11,676 nt of DNA from positions 1 to 11,676 of the forward strand of contig JAKAXP010000056.1 of assembly GCA_021816545.1 (NCBI GenBank), read 5' to 3'. Below, in pieces: positions 1 to 7,085 of the stretch (within the stretch, counting starts at the first letter, position 1; the number at the start of each line of letters is the position of its first letter). The notes beneath the pieces are model-generated. The model saw only the letters and a program-made list of their open reading frames with translations. It did no database searches and was not told the origin of the DNA. Source of the DNA: Bacteroidota bacterium. Its GTDB lineage: Bacteria; Bacteroidota; Bacteroidia; Bacteroidales; VadinHA17. The translations under genes were made by a program, and so were the position numbers.

Positions 1-1158
1 GATCTGAAAAAAAGGCTTAAAAGGGAAAGGATCACCATATCGGCTGTCCCCTATTACGGCATGGTGGATGAAAACACAGGTTATATACGGTTCACAAACT
101 TCACCCAGAATTGTATTGCAGAGGTGAGGGAGGCCTTGATTGACCTGAAGGAAAAACAGGGTGCCGAAGACCTTATCCTCGACCTCAGAAGCAACCCGGG
201 AGGGCTTGTAAACGAGGCTGTTGAAATAGTCAACCTGTTCGTCAAGCCGGGGCAGGAGGTTGTGAGCACAAAGGGAAGGGCAAAACAGTACGATGCCGTA
301 TTCCGCACTACAAAAACGGCTGTTGCACCTGACATGCCGGTGGTGGTGCTGATAAACAGGGGATCCGCCTCCGCATCCGAGATAGTTGCCGGAGCACTCC
401 AGGATCTCGACCGGGGTGTCATAGTGGGAGAACGGTCATACGGAAAGGGGCTGGTCCAGGTGGCAAGGCCTCTCAGCTATAAAGCCCAGGTCAAGATGAC
501 AACCGCCAAATACTACATCCCCAGCGGCAGATGTATCCAGGCGGTTGATTTTTCGAACCGCAATGAGGATGGCAGTGTAGGAGCAATTCCCGATTCACTG
601 ACAAAAACATTCAGGACAAAAAGCGGAAGGTCCGTCAGGGACGGCGGCGGCATCATACCGGACATAGCCGTACCCTCCGATATGCTGAACAGGTTTGCCA
701 GTGAACTTTATGTGCAGAACATGATATTTGACTTTGCGACAGAATATTATTGGTCGCATCCCCAGCCCTCATCACCTGACAGTCTCAGGATCACCGAAAA
801 TGACCTGGAGCAGTTCAGGGCGTTTCTTGCCGTGAAAAAATTTGCTTACAAAACCGATTCCGAGACTATCCTGGAAGAACTTACCAGGGCTGCCAGGGAA
901 GAGGGATTATATGACGCAAACTGCGAGGTACTTGAAAAGCTGAAAGCAGGGCTCAGCCATACGCTTGAAAGAGAGATGTCGTTGTACCGTTCCGAGGTGA
1001 CCGAACTCCTTGAGTCAGAGCTCGCCGGAAGGTACTTCTATGACTGGGGGATGGTTGAATATTCGCTGAGTCGTGACACGCAGGTCCGGGAAGCAATTAA
1101 CGTTGCCGGAGACAGGGCACGGTATGCATCATTGCTCCGGGCTCCGGCCGGGATCTGA
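1..1158 (+). CDS. C-terminal processing peptidase, S41 family (3' part, 5' end outside window)
   Basis: Serine protease of the CtpA/Prc (tail-specific protease) family, which cuts proteins near their C termini, normally in the periplasm. The frame is open from base 1, so the signal peptide and most of the PDZ domain lie upstream. The visible part starts near the end of the PDZ domain (VPYYGMVDENTGYIRF) and runs into the peptidase core. The nucleophile is the Ser at codon 370-372 inside GSASASE. The general-base Lys is codon 445-447 in GERSYGKG. Their 25-residue spacing is that of the Ser/Lys dyad of plant D1 protease and E. coli Prc, so the enzyme looks active. After GGGIIPDI (about 648-665) a helical C-terminal extension of roughly 160 residues follows, as in Bacteroidota members. 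The ATG at 61 is internal, not the start. It ends 70 bp from the convergent moaE. Confidence 0.9.
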   Translation, partial: DLKKRLKRERITISAVPYYGMVDENTGYIRFTNFTQNCIAEVREALIDLKEKQGAEDLILDLRSNPGGLVNEAVEIVNLFVKPGQEVVSTKGRAKQYDAVFRTTKTAVAPDMPVVVLINRGSASASEIVAGALQDLDRGVIVGERSYGKGLVQVARPLSYKAQVKMTTAKYYIPSGRCIQAVDFSNRNEDGSVGAIPDSLTKTFRTKSGRSVRDGGGIIPDIAVPSDMLNRFASELYVQNMIFDFATEYYWSHPQPSSPDSLRITENDLEQFRAFLAVKKFAYKTDSETILEELTRAAREEGLYDANCEVLEKLKAGLSHTLEREMSLYRSEVTELLESELAGRYFYDWGMVEYSLSRDTQVREAINVAGDRARYASLLRAPAGI

Positions 1159-1177
1159 TCCGGGTACGGAGGCCAAA

Positions 1178-1206
1178 CCGGCATATGGCAGATAACTGCA
1201 GGCCGG
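1178..1206. terminator. Imperfect hairpin between convergent protease gene and moaE
   Basis: The 70-bp convergent gap 1159-1228 holds a two-part inverted repeat. The outer arms are CCGGC (1178-1182) and GCCGG (1202-1206); the inner arms are GCAG (1188-1191) and CTGC (1196-1199) around ATAA. There is no T-tract on either side, so if it ends transcription from both directions it is not a canonical intrinsic terminator. Offered only as the best structure in the gap. Confidence 0.25.
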
Positions 1207-1228
1207 GATTTCGGGAAAATGACCGGTG

Positions 1229-1630
1229 TCAGAAGAGTTCCTTTTTCCAGATCGGAAGCTTTTCCTTGACCATTTCAAGGGTGTGGCGGCATGCACGCGT
1301 ACCGTGATCACGGTGTCCGGAGGTGATCATAATAAACAGCGATGCTTCTCCGGCTTTAACTATTCCCTTTGAATGTACGATCAAGACTGACCTCACATCG
1401 CTGAAGGCCGCCCTTACCGTACGTACAATCTCTTCCGCCTCTTTTTCAACCATATCTTCATAGGCAGAATACTCTATGGCTGTCACTCTCCGGCCATCAT
1501 AGTCATCATCGCGAACCCTGCCAATAAAGACTGAAACAGCCCCAGCGCCGGGGTCATTATTGCCAAGCGTCATCAGTTCGGAAATAAGAACAGGCGTAAT
1601 CGGCCCCCCTGTAAGATACCTGCTTTTCAT
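1229..1630 (-). CDS. moaE: Molybdopterin synthase catalytic subunit MoaE
   Basis: Large subunit of molybdopterin synthase. It takes sulfur from the MoaD C-terminal thiocarboxylate and places it on precursor Z (cyclic pyranopterin monophosphate) to form the dithiolene of molybdopterin, in the cytoplasm. The 133-residue product shows the family signatures: FIGRVRD (36-42), the GHRDHG segment (105-110) and the C-terminal VKEKLPIWKKE. K122 and K129 have the same 7-residue spacing as the catalytic K119/K126 of E. coli MoaE. It is shorter than the 150-residue E. coli protein because it stops soon after the WKKE motif, which does not remove known catalytic residues. It starts 17 bp after the moaD stop with no clear Shine-Dalgarno, is last in the queD-polA-moaD-moaE run, and partners the adjacent MoaD. 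Confidence 0.95.
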   Translation of the reverse strand: MKSRYLTGGPITPVLISELMTLGNNDPGAGAVSVFIGRVRDDDYDGRRVTAIEYSAYEDMVEKEAEEIVRTVRAAFSDVRSVLIVHSKGIVKAGEASLFIMITSGHRDHGTRACRHTLEMVKEKLPIWKKELF

Positions 1631-1647
1631 TTTCGGAAGAGTAAGTT

Positions 1648-1884
1648 TCAGCCTCCCTGGAAAGGAGGCAGTATTGCAATAATATCATTTTCTTTCAAAC
1701 CCGAATCCTCCTTAACAATGGTTTTGTTAAGGGCCATCCTGAACGGAATCCGCGCCATTGCAGGGTATTTTGAAACTATCTGGCTTCGCAGCGATGCTGT
1801 ATCGCCTGCCCGGAACTCCTCTTCTGCCCTTCCTGCAGCTTCCTGAGCCGCTCCGAAATAGAGCACTTTTACTTCTGCCGCCAT
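1648..1884 (-). CDS. moaD: Molybdopterin synthase sulfur-carrier subunit MoaD
   Basis: Small ubiquitin-like (beta-grasp) sulfur carrier of molybdopterin synthase. The 78-residue protein (E. coli MoaD is 81) begins with the strand VKVLYFGAAQEAAG and ends NDIIAILPPFQGG. The terminal Gly-Gly is the site that MoeB-type enzymes adenylate and convert to a thiocarboxylate, and which inserts into the MoaE active site. No MoeB, MoaA or MoaC gene lies in the window, so the rest of the pathway must be encoded elsewhere. Its ATG lies only 2 bp after the polA stop, so translation is probably coupled to polA. The next gene encodes its partner MoaE. Confidence 0.95.
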   Translation of the reverse strand: MAAEVKVLYFGAAQEAAGRAEEEFRAGDTASLRSQIVSKYPAMARIPFRMALNKTIVKEDSGLKENDIIAILPPFQGG

Positions 1885-1886
1885 TA

Positions 1887-4760
1887 TCAGTGTGCCTCCA
1901 GCCAGTTATATCCCGTTCCCGTATCCACCTCAAGAGGCACGCTCAGCTGTGCTGCTCCCTTCATTTCCTCTCTCACCAGTGATGCAAGTTCATCCGCCCT
2001 GTCCTCCTTCACCTCGAAGATTAGTTCATCATGCACCTGGAGGATCATTTTAGCTTCGGGCATCTCACGCTCCAGTCTTGATGCTATCCTTACCATTGCT
2101 ATCTTGATTATATCCGCAGCGCTACCCTGAAGCGGAGCATTTATTGCGTTTCGTTCCGCGTTTCCGCGAACAACCTGGTTCCGCGAATGGATGTCAGGGA
2201 GATAACGCCTGCGGCCGAACATTGTGGTTACATAACCGGTCTCCCTCGCCTTCCGTATGCTTTCATCCATGTAGGCCTTGACTCCCGGATAGGAGCTGAA
2301 ATATCCGTCTATCAGTTCTTTCGCCTCCTTACGCCCAATTGTCAATCGCTCTGAAAGGCCGAAAGCCGATATGCCGTAAATGATCCCGAAGTTTGCAGTC
2401 TTGGCCCTGGCACGCATCTCACGGGTAACTTCCGGAACCGGTACGCCAAAGATCTTTGAAGCCGTTGCGGAGTGTATATCCTGACCTGACAGAAAGTCGG
2501 AAATCATGGCGCTGTCACCGCTCAGGTGAGCCATCAGCCTTAACTCAATCTGTGAGTAGTCAGCGCTGAGAAATATCTTACCGGCGGCAGGAATAAACGC
2601 CTTGCGTATCTCCCTCCCCTCAGCATCACGAACTGGGATATTCTGAAGGTTCGGATTGGTTGAGCTAAGCCTTCCGGTTGAGGCAACAGCCTGATTGTAT
2701 GTCGTATGTATCCTTCCCGTTTTTCGGTCAATAAGCTGTGGCAGTGCCTCCACGTAAGTGGACAACAGCTTCTTCAGCCCGCGGTATTCAAGCACCTTTT
2801 CAATTATCGGGTGTTTTCCGGTAAGGCGTTGCAGCACCTCCTCGTCGGTACGGTACTGTTTTGTCTTTGTCAGCCTTGCATTGTCATCCAGGCGAAGCCT
2901 CACAAAGAGTATTTCACCCAGTTGCTTTGGCGATGAAATGTTGAATTCATGCCCTGCCAGTCCATAGATTTCATTTTCCAGCGTGATTATGGTCTCCCGC
3001 AGTGTGACAGCGTAGGTTTTAAGCACGGTCTCATCAATCATTACGCCGTCACGTTCCATGGCAGCCAGCACCCTGATAAGGGGCATTTCTATATCTGCCG
3101 CCAGCCTGTCAAGTCCCTTTTCTGCAAGTATCGGCTCGAAGAGGTTCATCAGCTGCCAGGTGACATCAGTATCCTCAACTGCGTATTCCTTCACCCGCTC
3201 CTTATCGACATCCCTCATTGTCTTCTGCCTGGGGCCCCTTTCACCAATAAGCTCCTCAATGTGAACCGGTTCATATCCCAGGTACTGTGATGACAGAAGG
3301 TCCATGTTATGCCGCATATCCGGTTCCAGCAGGTAGTGGGCAAGCATCGTGTCAAACAGCGGTCCCCTGACGCTTATGCCGTACCCGGAAAGAACCTGTA
3401 TGTCAAACTTCAGGTTCTGCCCGGTTTTCCTGATCTTTTCATTCTCAAAGACAGGTATAAGCGGGCGGAGGAGTTTTTGTGCAAGCTCTCTTTCGGGAGG
3501 AAGCCATAGCATAGTGCCTCTTCCCTTTTCCCATGAGAATGCAATTGAAACGAGCTGGGCATTGAGCGGATCCAGTGAATTTGTCTCGGTGTCAAAGCAG
3601 AAATCGGTGAGTTGAGACAGCTCCGCTGCAAGACGCGCAGTCTCTTCCTCTGTCTCTATAAGGGTATAGCTATGTGGTGTGGAGCTGATGTTTGCCATGG
3701 TTGCGGCAACCGGAGATGAGCTCTCCCCGAAGAGCAGTCCCTGTGCTCCGCCGGCAGTCTGACCTGCTGAAAGAGTTTTTGCATCAGCTTCCTTATTTAG
3801 ACCCTGAGGCACTGAAAATAAGCCGGTCACCGGCTGCTGCTGCGACATCCCTTCCGGTGATGCCGCCTGCCGTGCGCCCGGAGCCGGAAGCCTGGAGGCC
3901 ATGGTCCGGAACTCCAGCTCTTCATAAAGCTTCCTGAGTGCATCGGTATCGGGTTCCTGCCGGTGGAACTCAGTGTGCCTGAATTCAACCGGAACATCCT
4001 GTTCAATTGTTGCCAGCCGCTTTGAGAGCAGTATCTGCTCCCTGTTCTGTTCAATTATGTCCTTTTGCCGCCCCTGGAGCGCTGATGTGTTCCCGAGGAG
4101 GTTCTCGATAGTCCCGTGTTCCGAAATAAGCTTACAGGCCGTTTTAGGGCCAATTCCGGGGGCACCGGGAATATTGTCGGATGTATCGCCCATCAGACCC
4201 AGAAGATCGGTTATGTTTTCCGGGGGTACGCCGTATTCCCTGACAATCTCTTCCTTTCCCCATATTTCAGCCTCTCCGCCTGAACGCCCGGGTCTGTACA
4301 TGACCACATTGTCAGTCACCAGCTGTGCAAAATCCTTGTCGGGGGTCATCATGTATGCCCTGTAGCCCTGCCCGGCAGCCTTGCGGGCAAGAGTGCCTAT
4401 CACATCGTCGGCCTCAAAACCAGGTACTTCAATTACAGGGATCCGGAAAGCATCAAGGAGCCGCTTGATATAGGGAACTGCAACCTTGATGTCTTCAGGT
4501 GTGGCATCACGGTTTGCCTTGTAGGCCGGGTATATTTCGCTTCTGAAGGTTGGCCCCGGAGGATCGAAAACAACCGCAATATGCGATGGTTTCTGTTTTG
4601 AAAGCAGTTCCTCGAGGGTGAGGAGGAAGCCGAAGACGGCAGAAGTATTCATCCCCTTCGTTGTTACCCGGGGGTTTTTGATGAATGCATAGTATGACCT
4701 GAAGATCAATGCATATGCATCAAGCAAAAATAGTCTCTTATCGTTGTCTGTTTCTGTCAC
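1887..4760 (-). CDS. polA: DNA polymerase I, with both 5'-3' and 3'-5' exonuclease domains
   Basis: Family A polymerase for Okazaki-fragment maturation and repair gap filling. I place the start at the GTG at 4758-4760, which overlaps the queD stop as GTGA and gives 957 aa beginning MTETDNDKRLFLLDAY; an in-frame GTG at 4781 would add 7 residues. Domains in order: 5' nuclease, about 1-290 (LLDAYALIFRSYY, GFEADDVIGTLA, MGDTSDNIPGAPGIGPKTA); a Gln/Ser/Gly-rich linker, about 295-365; 3'-5' exonuclease, about 366-560, with all ligands present (D390 and E392 in DTET, N449 and D453 in NLKFD, Y526 and D530 in YAVED), so proofreading should be active; then polymerase. Motif A is DYSQIELRLM (D734), motif B has R783, K787, F791 and Y795, and motif C is VHDE (D911, E912). 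The Phe at O-helix position 791 matches E. coli F762. It is followed 2 bp later by moaD. Confidence 0.97.
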   Translation of the reverse strand: MTETDNDKRLFLLDAYALIFRSYYAFIKNPRVTTKGMNTSAVFGFLLTLEELLSKQKPSHIAVVFDPPGPTFRSEIYPAYKANRDATPEDIKVAVPYIKRLLDAFRIPVIEVPGFEADDVIGTLARKAAGQGYRAYMMTPDKDFAQLVTDNVVMYRPGRSGGEAEIWGKEEIVREYGVPPENITDLLGLMGDTSDNIPGAPGIGPKTACKLISEHGTIENLLGNTSALQGRQKDIIEQNREQILLSKRLATIEQDVPVEFRHTEFHRQEPDTDALRKLYEELEFRTMASRLPAPGARQAASPEGMSQQQPVTGLFSVPQGLNKEADAKTLSAGQTAGGAQGLLFGESSSPVAATMANISSTPHSYTLIETEEETARLAAELSQLTDFCFDTETNSLDPLNAQLVSIAFSWEKGRGTMLWLPPERELAQKLLRPLIPVFENEKIRKTGQNLKFDIQVLSGYGISVRGPLFDTMLAHYLLEPDMRHNMDLLSSQYLGYEPVHIEELIGERGPRQKTMRDVDKERVKEYAVEDTDVTWQLMNLFEPILAEKGLDRLAADIEMPLIRVLAAMERDGVMIDETVLKTYAVTLRETIITLENEIYGLAGHEFNISSPKQLGEILFVRLRLDDNARLTKTKQYRTDEEVLQRLTGKHPIIEKVLEYRGLKKLLSTYVEALPQLIDRKTGRIHTTYNQAVASTGRLSSTNPNLQNIPVRDAEGREIRKAFIPAAGKIFLSADYSQIELRLMAHLSGDSAMISDFLSGQDIHSATASKIFGVPVPEVTREMRARAKTANFGIIYGISAFGLSERLTIGRKEAKELIDGYFSSYPGVKAYMDESIRKARETGYVTTMFGRRRYLPDIHSRNQVVRGNAERNAINAPLQGSAADIIKIAMVRIASRLEREMPEAKMILQVHDELIFEVKEDRADELASLVREEMKGAAQLSVPLEVDTGTGYNWLEAH

Positions 4761-5206
4761 CTGTTGTCGGATGCATGCCACTCTGCATAGGCAGTGGCTG
4801 TTTCATATAATTTAAGGCTGTGAAGGATGATTCCTGCCGGAAGCAACTGTTCCAGCGTGGCAGCTATGTCTGCAACCAGGTTTTCACATGTCGGCTGGTA
4901 TGATGAAACAATTACGTTGCCGAAATGCTGCCGGTAGCTTTCCACCGTCTCCGCCGGAGCCTGCCCGGAAACCATCAGGGCATGGTCAAACCTGTCGACA
5001 ACTGAACTGCGTACTATCTTTTTGAGATCGCCGAAATCAATTACCATCCCGTTTTTCGGATCAGCAGGGTCATTTACCGGTTCCCCTGCAATTGTCACAT
5101 AGAGGATATATGAATGCCCGTGGACATTCCGGCAGGGACCGTCATAGTTCCACAGGGCGTGTGCCATTTCAAAACGAAATTCCTTCGTTACCCGTATCAG
5201 GGCCAT
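4757..5206 (-). CDS. queD: 6-carboxytetrahydropterin synthase / 6-pyruvoyl-tetrahydropterin synthase family (QueD-like)
   Basis: Zinc-dependent pterin enzyme that acts on 7,8-dihydroneopterin triphosphate. In the QueD branch it yields 6-carboxy-tetrahydropterin for queuosine synthesis. The 149-residue product has the three zinc ligands H16, H29 and H31 (AHAL and VHGHSY), the catalytic Cys C25 four residues before the HGH motif as in QueD, the Asp-His pair D74-H75 (FDHAL), the PTCEN segment (105-109) and the pterin-anchoring Glu E135 (LYETATAYAEW). QueD is favoured over eukaryote-type PTPS from the C-x3-HGH spacing and a bacterial host, but sequence alone does not settle the substrate. It is first in the queD-polA-moaD-moaE run; its TGA overlaps the likely polA GTG start. 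A -7 box lies 22 nt upstream (5229-5236), implying a very short leader. Confidence 0.85.
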   Translation of the reverse strand: MALIRVTKEFRFEMAHALWNYDGPCRNVHGHSYILYVTIAGEPVNDPADPKNGMVIDFGDLKKIVRSSVVDRFDHALMVSGQAPAETVESYRQHFGNVIVSSYQPTCENLVADIAATLEQLLPAGIILHSLKLYETATAYAEWHASDNR

Positions 5207-5228
5207 ATGTGCAAGTGTTTGGTCTACG

Positions 5229-5236
5229 CAAAAATA
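5229..5236 (-). promoter_or_regulatory. Bacteroidota-type -7 promoter element for the queD-polA-moaDE operon
   Basis: On the minus strand this reads TATTTTTG, an exact match to the Bacteroidota consensus TAnnTTTG, with 22 nt between it and the queD ATG. No clear -33 TTG/TTTG sits at the expected distance. The region further upstream (about 5237-5280) is AT-rich. Confidence 0.6.
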
Positions 5237-5282
5237 AACTATTTAGATCGATTTTTGTTTAAGGGGATATTTCTGAATGATA

Positions 5283-5298
5283 TTTACACGTTTACATG
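5283..5298 (+). repeat. Two adjacent near-identical octamers upstream of the acyl-CoA ligase promoter
   Basis: TTTACACG (5283-5290) is followed immediately by TTTACATG (5291-5298), 7 of 8 bases identical. They sit 21-36 bp upstream of the -7 box at 5320, so they overlap the place where the -33 element or an activator would act. The repeat is short, and chance is possible. Confidence 0.3.
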
Positions 5299-5319
5299 TC
5301 ATACATATCAATTAAACCG

Positions 5320-5327
5320 TATCTTTG
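5320..5327 (+). promoter_or_regulatory. Bacteroidota-type -7 promoter element for the acyl-CoA ligase gene
   Basis: TATCTTTG is an exact TAnnTTTG match, with 21 nt between it and the ATG at 5349. A transcript would start about 7 nt downstream and carry a leader of only about 14 nt. The -33 element is unclear; TTTACA at 5291-5296 is the nearest candidate, at a spacing of 23 bp that is a little long. It forms a divergent pair with the queD promoter. Confidence 0.65.
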
Positions 5328-5348
5328 CGCCCAATACATTCATAGCCA

Positions 5349-6989
5349 ATGAATAATAACGATATGTTGACGATTCCATTCCTTGCCGGGGAGAGCTTCA
5401 GAAAGCACGGAAAGAACAAGGCAATGGGTTTTGTGGGAGAGGATGTTATTTCATACAGCCAGCTGAAAGATAAAACAGGTTCAGTGATGAGGCTCCTCGA
5501 AGATCTCCGGGTCATGCCCGGTGAGAAAGTGGCCATACTGAGCACGAGCATGCCAAACTGGGGTGTTACCTACCTGGCAATAACCTCACTGGGAGCTGTT
5601 GCCGTACCAATACTTCCTGACTTCACCCCTGTGGAGATCGCAAACGTTCTGAACCATTCGGGTGCAAAGGCACTGTTCGTGTCGGGCAACCTCGCACACA
5701 AGGTTGCAGGTTTCTCTTCAGATGCACTTGAGGCTGTTGTTGCAATTGACGATTTCGCCGTCACTTCCGGTCCGGACTCCGCAAGGTACAATGAAGGATC
5801 TGTGCCTGCGGGAGAGTACAATGTTGCAGAGGAGGACCTGGCTGTGATTATTTATACATCCGGCACCACCGGGAAGTCTAAGGGTGTCATGCTTACCCAC
5901 AGGAACATATGCTTCACAGCCAGGCAGGTGATGACAATCCAGTATGTGGTTGAGACTGATGTTTTCCTTTCAATACTTCCGCTGTCACATACATATGAGC
6001 AGACCCTGGGTCTTGTTCTCCCGCTGTTCAACGGAGCCATGATATGGTACCTGCGCAAGGCACCTACACCCTCCGTACTGCTTCCTGCCCTTCAGCAGGT
6101 GAAGCCGACAACGATGCTAACGGTGCCTCTGATAATGGAAAAGATTTATTTCGGCAAGGTGGCGCCCACATTCCACAAAAGCAGATTTGTGGCATTCCTG
6201 TACGGCCTGCCGGTGTTCCGCCGTATTCTTAACAAACTGGCGGGAAGGAAGATATACAAGGCCTTTGGAGGCCGCCTCAGGTTCTTCGGTATCGGTGGAG
6301 CCAAGCTTAATCCTACCGTTGAGCAGTTCCTGCTTGATGCGAAGTTCCCATATGCAATCGGTTATGGCCTTACAGAGACCTCTCCCCTGCTTGCCGGCAC
6401 AAAGGTCGGATCATCTAAACTGGGATCAACCGGGCCTGCCATGGAGGGAGTCACTCTGAAGATAAACAATCCTGATCCCGCTACCGGCGAAGGTGAAGTG
6501 TGGGCACGTGGTGAAAATGTAATGAAGGGATATTACATGGAACCGGCCATGACCGCCGAAGTGATGACCCCTGACGGCTGGTTCAGGACAGGTGACCTTG
6601 GTGTGATTGACGGAAACAACTACCTGAGTCTCAAGGGAAGGCTTAAGAATATGATCGTTGGTTCCAGCGGCGAAAACATCTACCCGGAAGAGATCGAATC
6701 AGTCATAAATGATTTCGGGCACGTTATAGAATCACTCGTCGTTCAGAAAAAGGGCAAGCTTGTTGCGATGGTTCACGTCAACCTTGAGGAACTGCAGGCA
6801 AAATATGCCCAGATGAAGAAGGACGTCACCGATCATGCCGAACAGATAATCAATGAATATCTTGAAGAATTGCAGCGGTATGTCAATTCGAGGGTAAACA
6901 GGTACAGTCAGCTCCAGCTGGTTGTTTACCATCCTGAGCCTTTCCAGAAGACTGCAACACTTAAGATCAAGAGATTTCTTTATTACTGA
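5349..6989 (+). CDS. Long-chain fatty acid--CoA ligase (AMP-forming, FadD-like)
   Basis: Member of the ANL adenylating superfamily, which activates fatty acids to acyl-CoA through an acyl-AMP intermediate at the cytoplasmic face of the membrane. The 546-residue product carries the core motifs in order: A3 P-loop YTSGTTGKSKGVMLTH (169-184), LSILPLSHTYEQ (207-218), A5 YGLTETSP (339-346), A7 WFRTGDLG (411-418, D416 binds the ribose), A8 hinge LKGRLKNMIVGSSGENIYP (428-446) and A10 KTATLKIKR with the catalytic lysine K539. In A10 a Leu (538) stands where the consensus PKTxxGK has Gly, otherwise intact. The C-terminal domain has a helical insert, about 475-515. The ATG follows a TATCTTTG box by 21 nt. 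It is probably monocistronic or the first gene of a loose plus-strand run; no clear terminator follows. The acyl chain length cannot be read from the sequence. Confidence 0.92.
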   Translation: MNNNDMLTIPFLAGESFRKHGKNKAMGFVGEDVISYSQLKDKTGSVMRLLEDLRVMPGEKVAILSTSMPNWGVTYLAITSLGAVAVPILPDFTPVEIANVLNHSGAKALFVSGNLAHKVAGFSSDALEAVVAIDDFAVTSGPDSARYNEGSVPAGEYNVAEEDLAVIIYTSGTTGKSKGVMLTHRNICFTARQVMTIQYVVETDVFLSILPLSHTYEQTLGLVLPLFNGAMIWYLRKAPTPSVLLPALQQVKPTTMLTVPLIMEKIYFGKVAPTFHKSRFVAFLYGLPVFRRILNKLAGRKIYKAFGGRLRFFGIGGAKLNPTVEQFLLDAKFPYAIGYGLTETSPLLAGTKVGSSKLGSTGPAMEGVTLKINNPDPATGEGEVWARGENVMKGYYMEPAMTAEVMTPDGWFRTGDLGVIDGNNYLSLKGRLKNMIVGSSGENIYPEEIESVINDFGHVIESLVVQKKGKLVAMVHVNLEELQAKYAQMKKDVTDHAEQIINEYLEELQRYVNSRVNRYSQLQLVVYHPEPFQKTATLKIKRFLYY

Positions 6990-7060
6990 TCACCTGAAAT
7001 CCTGCTTCGCGGGGATGATGCACCATCAGCATTTAAATGAGCTGTTTGCCGTTTTTTTCT

Positions 7061-7067
7061 TATTTTG
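7061..7067 (+). promoter_or_regulatory. Possible weak -7 element upstream of lspA
   Basis: TATTTTG lies 18 nt before the lspA ATG, at nearly the same distance as the exact -7 boxes elsewhere in the window, but is one base short of TAnnTTTG. A T-tract (7052-7058) precedes it. An imperfect inverted repeat, TTTGCCG (7045-7051) and CGGCCAAA (7068-7075), brackets it. Confidence 0.35.
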
Positions 7068-7085
7068 CGGCCAAATTGAATCCTG

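Noticed and set aside
1301..1314. Perfect 14-bp palindrome ACCGTGATCACGGT
   Set aside because: It falls on the codons for the conserved HRDHG stretch of MoaE, so the symmetry is explained by coding constraint.
3973..4365. Plus-strand open frame of 130 codons inside polA
   Set aside because: Antisense to the highly conserved 5' nuclease domain; no motif, no promoter, skewed composition.
4709..4720. Perfect 12-bp palindrome ATGCATATGCAT
   Set aside because: It lies in the polA codons for DAYAL, a conserved N-terminal motif; simple alternating sequence, no regulatory context.
6507..6512. Second CACGTG core, considered as another parS site
   Set aside because: The flanks (GTGGG and GTGAA) do not match the parS arms and it lies within acyl-CoA ligase coding sequence.
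7001..7028. Small stems CCTGC/GCGGG and TGATG/CATCA after the acyl-CoA ligase stop, considered as a terminator
   Set aside because: Stems of 5 bp with triloops and no adjacent T-run; the T-tract at 7052-7058 is too far downstream.
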